A stretch of DNA of 64,000 bases from Histoplasma ohiense (taxonomy: Eukaryota; Ascomycota; Eurotiomycetes; Onygenales; Ajellomycetaceae), in assembly GCA_017607445.1 (NCBI GenBank), contig JAEVHH010000002.1, positions 3,153,501-3,217,500 on the forward strand, written 5' to 3'. The notes beneath the pieces were generated by a model. The model had not been told where the DNA came from. It worked only from the letters and a program-made list of their open reading frames with translations, and made no database searches. Shown here piece after piece: positions 1 to 12,640 of this stretch. The translations under genes were made by a program, and so were the position numbers. The stretch's first letter is position 1; every line of letters starts with the position of its first letter.

Positions 1-2301
1 ACGGCGGAGAGTCGATATTGTTGTATGTCCACATTTCTTTTATACTATATAGAGCCTTTACCTTTTCATCTCCTATCCCTCCATAACTATACCAGGAGCG
101 TGTATCCAGATATACATGTACTGTGCATCTAATAATCTGAACAACCGTTGCCTTTATACTGGAGTGGCATACTTTACATAAAACGCATCCACTGCTCCAC
201 TATCTGGACATCAAGCCCTGTGGAATCCCCTGTAACTCGTGCCATATTTCCCACATCAGAACACCCAGACAGATCTTATTACCACCTGCAACGGTGCTTG
301 TTGCACATTTGGCTCGATTAGGAAATATTGATCCTCACCAACAGAGCCGCATTCTTATCTTATCAAATGCTGACTTTACTTGCCCTTGCCCTTGCCCTTG
401 CCCTTAGCTGCCTTCACGAAAGGACTCATCATCGTATCTCGCTTCGCTGCTCAATGTTTTTCTACCGGTGGGATACCCGCATAGCGTCAGCGACGATTAT
501 CTAGAGTGAGCTACTCCTCTCTTCGCTCTCTCAGCCATGTCCAACGCGCCTTGTTTTGCTTCGTTGCGATTAGTAGTCTCCAATTTTTTGGTCTGAAAAT
601 TTTTCAAGGAAGAGAAAGAATATATGTTTTCACATGAGCAGCGAGCAGCGAACAGCGAACAGCTAACAGCTATGCTCGTGTTGTCGCCCAACGATATGCC
701 TTCATTTGATTTCTTGTCTCGTATTGGACGGGCTAAAGCTGACTACATCCCCTGTGCACGTATCCGAATCTTTCCAAGTTATCAAGTATATGTATGTATT
801 CCACCACTATCATGAAATGAAGCTTCCACCAGGTTTAACAGCTGTTTAGGATTCGCTTCAGGCGTTCTCAAGTTCAATTGCCGGACTGCTGGCGTCCCGG
901 GCTGTATTACAAGGTATTCTACCCATCAAGGTCCATCAAACAATGAGAACATGTAAAAATAAAACCTTTTTCTTTGTTAGGTGTTGGAGTAGGAGATGCA
1001 TCCGCATCCCCGACAGTAGCGCTGTTGCATAGCGTCCTTCAAGACAGTATGGGCAGGATAGCTACAATTCTATTCGCCCATCGTCTAGGGACGTCTCTCG
1101 AGCCTGAATGCAAGATGTATAGGCTTGCTGCTGACGTCCTGAATGATTCGGCATTGATCTTCGATTGTCTTTCTCCAGCACTCCCGAAGTGCCTGAGGGT
1201 TGTAGTTTTGGCCTTTTCGAGCGTTTTAAGAGCGCTCTGTGGTGTGGCTGCTGGGAGTTCGAAAGCGAGTTTGAGCAGTCACTTTGCGAAGTGGGGAAAT
1301 TTGGGAGAGTTAAATGCTGTGGGTTTTCCTAATGTGTTGGTGATCGCCATTTTAGGGGCCGCCCAACGGGGCTTTCCGTTCCTTTTCTCTGATGCTGACC
1401 AAAAGCTCCAGAAAGATTCAAGCCAAGAAACAGTGATATCTCTCTTAGGAATGCTGGTGAGGAAATGGGGCGACACACACATAGCTGGCCACCTTGGGAT
1501 GCATGCTATGGCTAACTGGCGCGATTACAGTGCGGAAGCGTCGTTGTCTCACACATATCCACCCCTTTCGCAACATGGACGACTTTGCTGCTTCTCCTCC
1601 TAGTACACCTCTCGACGAACTACGCCGCGGTGCGCTCAGTCAACATGACCACTTTGAATCGCCAACGAGCCAACATCGTTTTCTCAACTCTCTTCGAAAA
1701 AGGCAGTGTCCTCACCCCAACAGAGGCATCTAAATGCGAAAGAATCTTCGAGCGCGATGGGATTCTCCGCTGGAAAGCATCCTCCGTGGCCCTGGGATAT
1801 TGTCAAATAGGGGGTTCGTTCCAGGAGTTACTGCGTAACTCTATACATCGAGAAAATTCCATTCGTGACGTTGGAATTGATATTTACAAACTTCTACGCC
1901 TGTTTGAAAAGGAGAAGTATATCCTGTGGTTCACCCCCATTCATAAAAAGGGGACCATAGTCTTGAAGAATAATGTGACCCCTATATCGCAGCTCAAGGC
2001 CTGGAGTCATGCGCTGATAGTTGCGAAGCGCTTAACGGATCTGAGGCGAGAAGAAGCTGATAGGATCAAGGTGAGCACGGTGGAGAAGGAGGAGGAAGAT
2101 AAATCAAAACAACGAAATGAAAGTGTTTCCGTCTCCAACCTTACCGACCCAGACACGATGTTCTCGATCCTCGAATCCACGCTGTGCGCCCTTTCTGCGA
2201 GCTTTGCAGACCAGATCGGAATGCTAACGGATGCTGGGTGGGACGTTGCCACGCCCTCCCTGGAGACTCGACCCGCGAGGAGGTTTGAGGTGGTGGAGTG
2301 A
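1..2301 (+). CDS. RUS family (DUF647, root UVB sensitive-like) protein, 5' end cut by window
   Basis: A RUS/DUF647 membrane-associated protein; the family is conserved in plants, animals and fungi and its biochemical role in fungi is not settled. Proposed exons: 2-22 (tentative, RRRVDIV), 408-505, 779-791, 850-913, 981-1318, 1412-1456, 1531-2301; phases agree throughout. Diagnostic stretches are NVFLPVGYPHSVSDDYL (exon 408-505), DSLQAFSSSIAGLLASRAV (850-913), GVGVGDASASPT and DSMGRIATILFAHRLG (981-1318) and NMTTLNRQRANIVFSTLFEK in the last exon. A hydrophobic run TTLLLLLLVHLSTNYAA suggests a membrane segment. The 13-nt exon at 779-791 encodes the end of DY plus QVY and restores the frame between conserved blocks. 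From 408 on, 443 codons including stop are present, so most of the protein is here. The start codon and N-terminus lie left of the window. The first tentative exon is the weakest part of the model. Confidence 0.85.
23..407 (+). other. proposed first visible intron of the RUS gene with hexamer-repeat polypyrimidine tract
   Basis: A GTATGT donor follows position 22 and a TAG acceptor ends at 407. The 3' end is built from about four copies of CTTGCC (379-403), which serves as the pyrimidine tract, and a CTGAC-like branch site lies just upstream. No other coding signal was seen inside. At 385 nt this is long for a fungal intron, so an unrecognised small exon or a promoter inside it cannot be excluded. 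Confidence 0.45.
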
Positions 2302-4354
2302 GAATATGCCTCAATCCGTCTCGGACAGCGTAATCAGACTGGTGGACGACCTCCACGTGTTTCATATCACCTACATAGGACGCCGGTTATCTTGTCTCCC
2401 CGGTCAAACCACCAATGGCACTATTTCTACGGCTCACAAAAACTTGGCCATAGAAGCGCCACTGGCCAGCCCATGTCAGCCTGACGAGGATTACGTTCTG
2501 GATGTGCATGCCAGTGAGCAATACCCTGTACGTAAGGACATGGATAACTAACACTCGTTTGAAGGAATCGCATTTAGGTTCTATCCGGGGAAAAGTTGAA
2601 CCCCCGTCGTTTGGCGGAGTAAAAATCAAAGAAGGAAAAAAAAAAAAAAAATGGGATTCCGGGTCGAATTCCAAATGATCAATCGTCCTCTCGAGGTTTC
2701 ATATCATAGTTAGTTATATCATACATATATTTCATAGCCACACGCCACAAACAAGTTTAGGCAGCCGCGCACCGAGCGCAAAAACCTCTTTTCTCAGGCT
2801 CCTCTTCCGCAGTAAACTTCTTGAGATACTCATGGCTACTGGGAGTCGGCGAGCAATGAGTACATTTTTTCCTCACCTTGCCTGCCTAATTTAGTAGTGC
2901 TCTCGTAGATTTTTTTTTTTTTTTTTTTTTTTTCCCAGAAAACCATTGATAGGATATTTAGGATTCCATCGCCCGGAATTGTTTTCATTCATTTTAATAA
3001 AGTGTACTATACGATAGCTAGTACTCTGAGTGTATGTAACTGCGTACTCCGTACGGAGTATATTGTTCGCAATCCTCCATGCCTACCTAACCTAACCTAA
3101 CCTAACCTAACATTGCGTCATCAAGAGTTTGTTTGATGTAAGCCCGCGCCACGTGGAAGATCTCGAATGGACTTGGACTCGGAATTGGTTATTGGTTATT
3201 GGTAACTTCAATATTGATTGATTGTGATTAATCGAATCCCTCTCATCTCACATCTCAAACTACGAGTTATCTACGGCAAATTAATCGTTGCATCGTTGCC
3301 GCACAGGAAGAATATATATATATATATAGGTATGTGATAGAAAGCAGTGCGGGACCGCGCAGTGCAGCGGTTGGCGCGCTACATACTTACTCTTCGTGCT
3401 TTGAATTTAATCTCGCCAGTAGTAGTTAGTTTAGTTAAACGTGGTTTTAACGAAAAAGAAAATCGGTTATAAAAAAGGTGGGCAAGAATATCTATTCTAA
3501 ACTAAATTTCTTGATACCCGTTTCGTTAGGTTAAAAAAAAAAAAAAAATACCAAAAACAAAAAAAATATGGGTTGGGGAGGGGGAATGGGGAGGGGGGTA
3601 GTAGATAAGGTTAAATAAGTTCTAAAACAAATCTCAGGTTATTCGTTAAGACCTAAGTTAGGTATAAACATTACGCAAAAGGCCGTGCATGGCCTAAGCC
3701 CGCCAAACGTAGATGGGGAAGAGACAAAAAAATACATGTTTGAGTTGAATGTTGGGACTACGTGGAAAGAGCTAATGAGAAGTGAGCCTCCTTTTGTTTA
3801 GGATTAAAAAAAAAAAAAAGAGGGGGGGGTAAAGGAAACAAAGCAAAAAATAGGAGAGGGAATCGCACGCTATTTAACGTCAACGTAAACGCACGTAATT
3901 GGATACATGCCGCACGCATTCAGAAAAAAGAAAGAAAAACCAAAGAGAGAGAGAGAGAGAGAGAGAGAAAACACGTTTGTGAGAACATACCAGCCCGTAT
4001 ATAATGCAAACCGATAGAAAAACAAAAGACCAAATATGCGTGTAATATGCAGATTAATTAAGGAAAACAAAAGCCAGAGCAAGGAGGGAGGATCATCGAG
4101 ATAGGAGCATGTGGGATGTGGGAACGGCATTGAGACAAAATGGGAGAAGAGAGGAGCTGAGTGGATGGGTGAGACGAAAGTGTGTGAGGAGGGGGAGGAG
4201 GAGGGATGGCGAGAATGCCCTCCATATGCAACGCTCATGTAGGAAGAAAGTCGCGGTAGTGGCGGCCGTAGCGGTGGTCGTAATACTATCCATAAAAACA
4301 GGAGTTGTGAGAGTATGAGCATGATTGGTGGTCGATCAAAAAAAGGGACCGCTC
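2302..4354. other. convergent intergenic region, low complexity, no gene seen
   Basis: This lies between the 3' ends of the RUS and RGS genes. It holds poly-A (2637-2650), a long poly-T run (2910-2933), five tandem CCTAA units (about 3085-3111), poly-A at 3533-3549 and a GA dinucleotide run (3944-3968). Open frames here are short and compositionally biased. I see nothing that supports a gene. Confidence 0.6.
3085..3111. repeat. (CCTAA)n pentanucleotide tandem repeat
   Basis: Five perfect CCTAA units in a row follow a partial unit. The fungal telomere unit is usually the 6-mer CCCTAA, so this 5-mer is not a telomeric tract; it is interstitial and short. Confidence 0.9.
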
Positions 4355-5389
4355 TTAATCCTCTTCAGTTGGAGGGGACCGACCATCCCTCGATCCGGCA
4401 CTCCCCCCACCTCCTGGCCGCTTTTTCCAACCAAGTTTCAACCCCATTTTCTTCCATGAATTTTCCGGTCTTGCTTTGGGACTGTGGCCCTGGCCCTGCG
4501 TCCCAGCATGCAATCCAACGTCGCTATATGACGGGGTTGTTGGTGGCGTCATTAGTTCACCCGAACTAGGATTGGATGTCGTGCTTCCAGAATCTTCAGT
4601 GTTGGCGGACGCAAAGTCACCACTGGTTGGGGAATAGCTTTGGCCCGAGCTTCTGGATTCCGACCGGCCCACTGAGGTGTTGGATGGTAGAGAGTACCCG
4701 GCAACAGGAGAGCGTGGCGAGGCAAACGACGACTGGGGTGAGAGTTGCCGGCGTATGGAAGAATGGCGGGGCATTTGGGAATCATCCTCCGCTTTTGTTT
4801 CATCATAGGGCGAATGTGGTGTTATCGCAGGTGGACTTTGGCTGTGTAGAAACGGAAGGAATATTGACTCTTCCATTAGATCTCGCATCCTCCTGACGGC
4901 GGAATCGAGTGTTTCTGGCCGAGGTGGAGTGGGTGAGTTTGAATGGCTTAGGAGGTCGTCTCTGACCTCACTAGATACGTTGATCTCGCGTGGAGATGCA
5001 GGAAAGATGTATGCTGTCAATATCCTCTGGAAGAGCTTACAGAGATGTTGTGTTCGTGAGGGGTCGGCGTAATAATTGTCCTGATACCGCTTCGCTTCCA
5101 TCGTAAATTCGAGGGTCTCTAAACAATGGTTCTGAGAAAGGAAAGCCATGAAAGCAGAGAGTGTGTAGGGCGGCGGTGAAACGCCGGACAATACATCGTC
5201 CAGGGTCGGTCGAGTGCCGGAAGAGGGGATAGCAAGGCTGAGTGGTCTGGTGTTTGAGTGCCAGCCTTCCATCGCGTTATCGTCGTCCGAGTCACTACTA
5301 TCTGAGGGAGCGGGTGACAGTTGAGGCGTATGGTCAGGGGTGGGGGTCCGGAACAAGAGCGCAGAGTATCGCGATGTGCCCGTAATCAT
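4355..5389 (-). CDS. RGS-domain regulator of G-protein signalling
   Basis: An intronless reading frame of 344 residues from the ATG at 5389. The same frame runs further upstream but without an ATG. The RGS domain spans roughly residues 60-195: it opens with RPTLDDVLSGVSPPPYTLS, continues through FMAFLSQNHCLETLEFTMEA, and after a loop closes with RRMRDLMEESIFLPFLHS. RGS proteins speed GTP hydrolysis by G-alpha subunits and so shut off heterotrimeric G-protein signalling at the membrane. The architecture, one RGS domain near the N-terminus and a long Ser/Pro-rich tail, matches the small RgsA/RgsD type of Eurotiomycetes (from memory). The basic C-terminus (KKMGLKLGWKKRPGG) might contact membranes; that is inference. 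Paralogue assignment (rgsA or other) is not settled, so I give no symbol. A second in-frame ATG lies about 39 codons in (AMEGWHS). Confidence 0.85.
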   Translation of the reverse strand: MITGTSRYSALLFRTPTPDHTPQLSPAPSDSSDSDDDNAMEGWHSNTRPLSLAIPSSGTRPTLDDVLSGVSPPPYTLSAFMAFLSQNHCLETLEFTMEAKRYQDNYYADPSRTQHLCKLFQRILTAYIFPASPREINVSSEVRDDLLSHSNSPTPPRPETLDSAVRRMRDLMEESIFLPFLHSQSPPAITPHSPYDETKAEDDSQMPRHSSIRRQLSPQSSFASPRSPVAGYSLPSNTSVGRSESRSSGQSYSPTSGDFASANTEDSGSTTSNPSSGELMTPPTTPSYSDVGLHAGTQGQGHSPKARPENSWKKMGLKLGWKKRPGGGGSAGSRDGRSPPTEED

Positions 5390-6533
5390 TGCGCCCAGAC
5401 AACGACAGAGCCTGGTCTGCTTCCTATTCCTTCGAGCCTGTTTCCAGACTCTTTTCTCCACAGGGCTTCCCACCCCGGTTTCCAGCTGTTGTTGCAGGTT
5501 GAGACGTTTTCCTTTGATCCACACAACACGGATTTTTTTTTTTTTTTTGTTCAACGCCAACAAGAGTGCCTGACCATGAAAATCGTTATATCTCTTTATA
5601 AATCCTTTGCTTTTATTGGCGGTATTCTAGCACCCAAGGATACCTACTCAAGACCCAAGGGCTGAGGAACCAAGTAATTCGAGAATTCCAGACGGTGTAT
5701 CTTGGTATAGGAACCCGTGTAACGAGCTGTGGAAATGTCGTGTGAGCAACAATTATTGGCGTCGAAGATAAGTAAGGGACGGGTTAGGCATATCCAACGA
5801 AGGCCTCAGGGAAACACACACAGAGAGTCTTTCAGACGCAGCCTGTCCAAAAAGCGCTGGCTTTTCGTGGCGGAATAGCGGACAGAAACGACTGATATCT
5901 ATTGGGGGAAGGGGAGGGGAGGGGACTGAATTATTCGAAGAGGAAACGAGAATGTCAACAGAGGGAGAGGGATATATATGTGGGTGTGTGTGCGCGTGTG
6001 CGTGTGTATATATATAGTATAGTGTTTGATGGAGAACAACACCCCAGTCAGATGGGGGAATGCACAGTGGACAGCAGAAATAGAGAGACAAGAGATCACG
6101 AGGGACTGGGAGCAGTGGGAGAATAAAAGGAATTTGAAGACGCAGGCGGAATAAGCGATATCAGGCGTGAGACGAAGATCAAGCCAGAGCGAGCGAGGGA
6201 AGAAGGAGGGCGTTGCCTGATGAAGTGTGTCTGATCTCCGCCGGTGTCTTGCTTGCTCTTGCGGTGTCTCTGCGTTGGCCGAGTGTGTCCGTGAGTGAGT
6301 GAGTGAGTGAGTGTGTGTACTGTACGCAGAGTAGAAACGGCAACGCAGGTCGTCGGCGGCGGCGGCGGCGGATCCTTGGAAGGCGTGGAAGTCAAAGCCA
6401 GTTCCTTCGCAGCGTTCCCTGCCAGGTCGGTTGGCGCTGACATGGGGTGGTACCGGGTATTACAGGGGTTCGGTAATTTAATTCGTTCTAGAATATTACG
6501 ATTCCGTATGGTGTCAGAACGTGGGTTTTGGGT

Positions 6534-6590
6534 ATCATTGTATCATTGTATCATTGTATCAATGTATCATTGTATCATTGTATCATCATC
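6534..6590. repeat. 8-bp tandem repeat (TATCATTG)n
   Basis: About six and a half copies of TATCATTG, one with a single A-for-T change (TATCAATG). It lies upstream of the RGS gene. A period of 8 excludes a coding triplet repeat. Confidence 0.9.
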
Positions 6591-7445
6591 AACACCAACC
6601 AACAACAAATGCTGCGGTTTCATGCTTCCAAGGTTCCTTTTCTTATCTCCTTTACAACTATGCACGACTTTTTGTTGTGCTTTAAGCTACGGCGCACCTA
6701 ATAGTGATGTTTCAACTGTAGCTAACTACGGATATGTATGCCTGACTGGCATCTATCTGGTTTCCCTCTTCATCCACGCCCTTGCGCTTTTAACTAACTC
6801 CAACCATAACCCCATGTAACTCCGATCTTCATATGACCTGAGAAAGGCGCCTGTCTAGTCACGTCTTTCTTACGTAACAGGTCTAAAGTTTCATTGTTAG
6901 TTAGCTCCCTAAATAACTCGAACCCAACTTAATTGTCTTTGTATCCTATCCTGACTTGCGTGCCAATGACGTTATTGCAAACGCCCGCGGCATCGTTTTG
7001 CGATGGACTGGGAGGGACACTGAAGATTTGATGCAATTGCAAACCATCCACCAAAATCCAATGGCTCCCCTTCAGTCATCAGTTGAGAAAGCAGGTTGGG
7101 ATGGCCCTGTTTTAAAACCACTCAAATCTAACTCTTGGCTCATTACTGATGGTGCAAACAAACCGGGTTCGGGTGTGGCCATCTGGGGCTGGCTTGGTTG
7201 AACAAAGACCTCCCCCCAAGCATCAATCACGTCCACCTTCGAGCGCGTGGCGAGAACCTCGCCTTCCAGACTCCAGAGGAACTACCTGAAGGGGAAATCA
7301 GACACCCAGGATCTCTCCCGGGATACAAGAGCTTTGAAAATGGATGGCAAAATAAACCACGGGCCTCCTATCAGAAAATGACGTAGATTACCTTACTTTG
7401 CCACAGGGACGCTGCAGGTATCCAGCCTTCTCAGTTGAGCAAAAA

Positions 7446-7504
7446 GTATGATCAAACCGACAAACCCGACAAAACCGACAAAACCGACAAAACCGACAAA
7501 CCGA
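7446..7504. repeat. 9-bp tandem repeat (ACAAAACCG)n
   Basis: Five to six imperfect copies of ACAAAACCG with A/C variation in the run length. It is not linked to any recognisable gene. Confidence 0.85.
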
Positions 7505-8866
7505 TGATTGCAATAGAGATAGACAGGATTTTCAGGTAGGTTGGAGACTTTCTGTGCTCAGAGTTTGTCCACCAACGATGAACATGCGTATTCGCCCAAA
7601 ATTACAAGAATACGGAGATCCACGATTAGCGCAAGGCCAATCTGCAATCAAGACCTGGTGGCTTGGACGACACCCCTCGTGGCGCACGCTTCGGTCTTCG
7701 GTCTCTTGTTCTTCGTCTTTTCGTTGCATGTTCGTTGGCTGTTTTCCATTTTTTGCTTTTTCTTTCTTGCTTCTTTTTGTTTTCTTTTTCTTTTCTTTTT
7801 CTTTTTTTTTTTTTTAACAACGGCGTCTGCATCTCTCAGCCTGCTGCTCACTTGCCAAGACCTTTTCAATTCTCCACCTTCATCATCACCACAATCGAGA
7901 CAAATCACAACAACCAGCCAGCCGGCCCTAGCAATACTGAGAATCAGCGGAGTGTAGCCGAATGCTTGCCAGACAGGTTAAATCACGGAGTTACATTCCG
8001 CATTGGGAAGTCGAGCCAAGGTTTCCCGTTAGGGCTGGAGGTTGTGAATCCTGGACGAAACATCCAGGGAACACAGTAATCAGACAATCCATGGACTCAC
8101 TATGGATATAACAATCACGTCAGATCATATCCCGTTAACTTAGTTAATTAAGTTGACCAACTCTCTTGAGATATCACGCCATCAACAAGAAAAAGAAGAC
8201 AGACACGACAGACAAGATACAAGTTACAAGATACAAGATACAAACCCCCAGCAGAGCCCAACGAATCCCGGCCTTGGCGCCCAGCCGCCACAGAGTTCGG
8301 TTCGTTCTCCACGCTGGAGCAAAACCGAAACAACCAAAAGGATCCTTGAACTGAAAATTGGGGCTTCGAACCTTTTTTGTCTCCCCGGTCACGGCCCTAA
8401 CACGTCCTAAAAATAATAAGCCAAAAAAAAAAAAACAAAATGCCCCAATTTTCTTTGGTCTGTTTTGCCTGGTCAAGGCCGCTTAACCCAGTAATAAATT
8501 CATCATCATCATCATCGTCATCATCACCATCAAGATGGCAGCGCAGATCACCGGTCACAGAATTTGGAAACCCGTGTGCGTGGCGAGTTGGATTACGATG
8601 GTTGTGTTTAGCGCTTGGGAACGGATTGTTACGGGAATTCCCCCATGTTTCCTGAATTACACTTACAGAGGAGGAGTCACCTCTAACGGATGGCCCAAGG
8701 AAAGGGCAGAGGCAGTGGCCCAGTGGAAGCACTGAATAACCACAATACCAATCAATAGGCACAGGGAGGGACCTCCCATATGTTGACGTAATAGTCTCTG
8801 TCAAGCTCCAGGGCGCGGAAGCATACAAGGAGAAATGAATGGAATGAAACCATAAGAGGAAAAAAG

Positions 8867-8930
8867 TATCTATATATATATATATATATATATATATCTA
8901 CCTATCTATCTGTCTGTCTGTCTTGTCTAG
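8867..8930. repeat. compound microsatellite TA / CTAT / CTGT
   Basis: An uninterrupted TA tract passes into CTAT and then CTGT tetranucleotides, as expected of a microsatellite that has grown by slippage and diverged. Confidence 0.9.
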
Positions 8931-9728
8931 TTATCTATAATTTATATATTGAAGTTTTGTCCTTCTCCCACTGGTTTGTTTTCTTCTCTCTTCTCCCTTC
9001 TCGCCACCCAAACCGTATTTTGTTCAATATTTTTTTTTTCGAAAAAATTATGAATGCTCCCTTGTCCACTGCTTTGCCACAGGGAGAACATATACTAATG
9101 AAGGAGACTGCAAGATGCCGATGTACTGGGGCCCAACCTGACAATTTTCCATCCACGGCCACATCAACCTTTTGAAAGATACAAAACTGCTAGAGCCTCT
9201 CATCGGTGCCATATAAAGCAATGTTAGGGGGAGGTCATGACTTCTCAATGGCCTTAAATAGGCTCACCAGATGATAATCCTCATGTCATGCCGCTAACTC
9301 TCTTAGCAACAACGATGTTCAACCCCGTGCCACTCTCTTTGTCCAGCAGCGGAGAATTTTTATTTTTATTTTTTTTTCTTTTCATTTCATTCGTGGTGGT
9401 GGTATGTAACTCCGTACAGTTAGAATAGCGGCGTGGTTTTTATAGAGGCCATCTTCCAGACCCACCACCAACGTATCGGATCATTCTCGAAGTCCTTGGC
9501 ATTTCCCCCCCTTCCCCTCGCCGCTTTCCTATCGTCGCGTTCTTGTTGTTCACCGCAAAGGGTCCCAGCGTGCATGCAGTGTATTATTGTTATTATTATT
9601 ACCGGTAAGTAAGTAGGAGTGGACGGGGAGACGACACATGGAGACTCGCAGAAGGTTTTCAAGGAAGGTGACACCACAGGAGAAAAGAGAGATACAAACA
9701 CTAGCCACAAACAGGAGTCGCCGCATCT

Positions 9729-9729
<1 letters not shown>

Positions 9730-9763
<34 letters not shown>

Positions 9764-9764
9764 T
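9730..9764. repeat. (ACAACG)n hexanucleotide repeat
   Basis: About six tandem ACAACG units. In one frame they read as Gln-Arg repeats, but the frame has no other support as a gene. Confidence 0.9.
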
Positions 9765-12640
9765 GCAACTTGTGCAGAGAAAATTAAAACCTCTGATTTT
9801 TTTTCCCGATGCATTATTAGCGAGGTGTGTTTGATGTTGGTTTCACAACATAATTACGATAAACAGTGGCTGGGTTGAAGCGGAGAAGGGGAAGAAAAAA
9901 AACAAACAAACAAACATCCATAACGAAACCCCCCCCCCATCATTCTTGGACGCAAACGGACACGGGTTTTTTTCTCAAAATAATAAAGAAGACAAAGTCA
10001 AGCCAAGGAAAAGTAAAAATGATGACGCCAGCGGCGGGAGCAAGCAAAAAAAAAAAAAAAAGAAAAAAGAAAAAAAGAAAAAAAGCACCGAGGTTAGTGT
10101 CAAAAAGTTGATCCATCGACCACCAGCGCCCTGGCGTTTGCGGGTCGACCAATCGAGCGCTGCCAGGCTGTCCACGCTTGGGAAGATAAGCAAAAATCAT
10201 CCGGCCGGGACTTTATTTGAGTTCAGCTGGGGGGCATCGAAGCGACAACGGATTGTCAAGCCGTGCCTTAAAAAAAGCCCAGTGGGATGTTGGTTGGATA
10301 TCATCGGCACCCTTGCTAAACTTTCGCTCCAAGGCCAAGGCCTCCAGCCAAATTCAATCAGAAATGCTTGCGTCGAACAATTCCCCCCCCCCCCCCCGCC
10401 CCTCCCGTATAGTTACTAGGACATGAACTGAGCAGTGGAAATGGGGCGAGCGAAAATAAATATTAAATCATGATAATGGATAGAAGAGGAGGAGGAAGCG
10501 GAAGAAAGAAGGCGCTGCTATTATTTGGGAATGTCACGCCTTGGAGCTCATTCAATCATCGTCGTCGTTATTCTTCATGCATTCACCCCGTATATGCGCG
10601 CCACAGGCCGATTTCGGAGAAATCGACAGAAGCCTAAGATCCTAGCGAGAACATTGAAAGAAGGAACGAAAGCAAGGAAGAACAGGGACCAAAGAAGAAA
10701 AGAGGGGGAGGAAAAAAAAAAAAAAAAAAAACCACCCAACAAGAAAAAAAAACACCGCCAAACATGATAAATAATGATTTGTGGGAGGATATATCTTTCT
10801 TTTTTTTTCGAATAGATCACATTTTCCCTCTCAGATTGCCGTATTTATTGGCTGTAAGCCTGGAGAGAAAGCTCCCAACCCTAAATGCGACGGGTGTTTT
10901 TTTTTTTTTCTTCTTATGGCAAGCGCTTCGACAGCAGGATTGGCATGGTTGGGCCAAGCGGAAGCCCAATTAAATCGACCGTTAATAGGGCTTGGGAAGA
11001 GAACACATTCCCGACATTCCATCCTTCTTGGAGAGCTTGTTGCTCCCTCGGAAATTAGACGCTCCTATTCGTCAATATCAGGACAGGAATTCTGCGCCAG
11101 AGAGAGTGCTGAGCCCTATGGGGATTACATGTAAACGCCCATACGGCGGACATACGAACATACATACTGCGTACTGCGTACACGAATACTAGCGGCGCAG
11201 GGTATGGGCGATACCAGTAATACATTACAATACCCATGTTGCACCACAGAAATTCCAGAAGCCTGCCATCAGCAGCTGCTTGTCCGACTGTATTTTACGT
11301 GCATCCTGCTGCACGGCGTCCACTTCCCTTCTTCTTCTTCCTCCGTCAAGAGAAAAATGTAACTACAACATAACGCGATGTAATGTCTATATGTACCCTG
11401 GACCAGGCAAAGGGAGAAAAATAACGTAACCAGGAAGACGTGACATCATAACAAACAAGCCACTTTTCCCAGTACGAAAAGGGTTTTTTTTTTTTTTAAT
11501 ATATATATATATATATATACAGACCTGAGACTTTCAGTCACGCGGAAGGCTTCTAGAATCCTTCTAGAAAATTCATGGCGAGGTGGGTGGGGTTCGCCCT
11601 ACGCATTGCTGCTAGCATGGATGGAGATCTGACAAGCGGAGATTACACAGGAGCAGAGGGATGGAGTGAAGAGGCCAAACGAAGATCGCTCTGGTTCAAG
11701 GATAGGGAAAAAATTATATTTACCTGAAATGCCTGTACGCAAGTTAAAAAAAAAATTACTCTTGTCTCTCAAGCAAAGTTCTCTGCCTGCAAATTTCCGA
11801 AACTTTAAAATTAATCACTACCCTTCAATTTTTGATGTTGATGTTGATTCTCAATAGTTATTATTCCTTATTATTTTTCCCCCCCCCTGGAAGGAAAATT
11901 TGCCTTCGTGCGCCAATCTTTTTCCGGTGACACGCATCAATAACGCGAAAACACAGGCATTCGTCCCGACTTGCATCCTTTCGATATGCTGTTCCTCGAT
12001 CTTGGTTAAAGACTCCCGAAAGCAATCCCCGAATACCCGTGAATTTGGCGCAAACGCCAAATTCCCCAAAACAAGGAAAACTACCCTTGAAAAGTGAAAG
12101 AAACACAAAACTTTTATATATATATATATATTTGACCTTGGCAGGAGCATCCTCCTATCCGGCCCACGTGTGCAAATAATGCGCAAGCACATTGATGACT
12201 CGAAATCATCAGGGGAAGTTTAGATGAGCGGCTCCCTCCCCGATAAGGCGTACATGTAAAGCGAAAGGCCAAAAAGGAAAAGGACAGCGGAAAGGCGGAA
12301 ACTGGGCCTGGGCTGTGGTGACGGGGGGGGCCACAGGGGCCACAGGGGCGGGAAAACGGGAGGCGGGAAGAAGTCGAGCTTCTTTCCAGGGCCAGGGATG
12401 TTCTCCGCGCAGGCTGCCGTGGAGACGAACAATGGGAGCCGGGGGCGGGCGGCAAAATCGGGGACATTTGCGTTTCGTATGACTCGCAGTGGCTATGTAT
12501 GATGAAGGAGGTTGCAAGGGGGAGGAGCAGGTACTTTGTATGTTTATGTACTCTGTACATGTACATGTACTGTACTTACTGGCGCCCCCCCCGGTGGCAC
12601 TTAAGAAAGCCACGGGGCGAATTTTTTTTTTTTTGCCTAT

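Larger units (their letters stand above)
5390..12640. other. gene-poor, repeat-rich region (first half of 14-kb desert)
   Basis: No frame here resembles a known protein or shows a credible exon series. The 5' leader of the RGS gene (transcribed leftward) must occupy the left part. The rest is microsatellites and homopolymers: TG/TA runs 5970-6015, GTGA units 6291-6312, GGC units 6355-6371, an 8-bp unit at 6534-6590, a 9-bp unit at 7446-7504, CAT units 8501-8533, TA/CTAT/CTGT runs 8867-8930, ACAACG units 9730-9764, long poly-A and poly-T blocks at 7800, 10045, 10710 and 10900, and TA at 11494-11519. Many frames are open only because they read homopurine DNA. Confidence 0.6.

Noticed and set aside
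3085..3111. CCTAA repeats as an interstitial telomere
   Set aside because: The unit is 5 bp, not CCCTAA, and only five copies are present; it is more simply a microsatellite.
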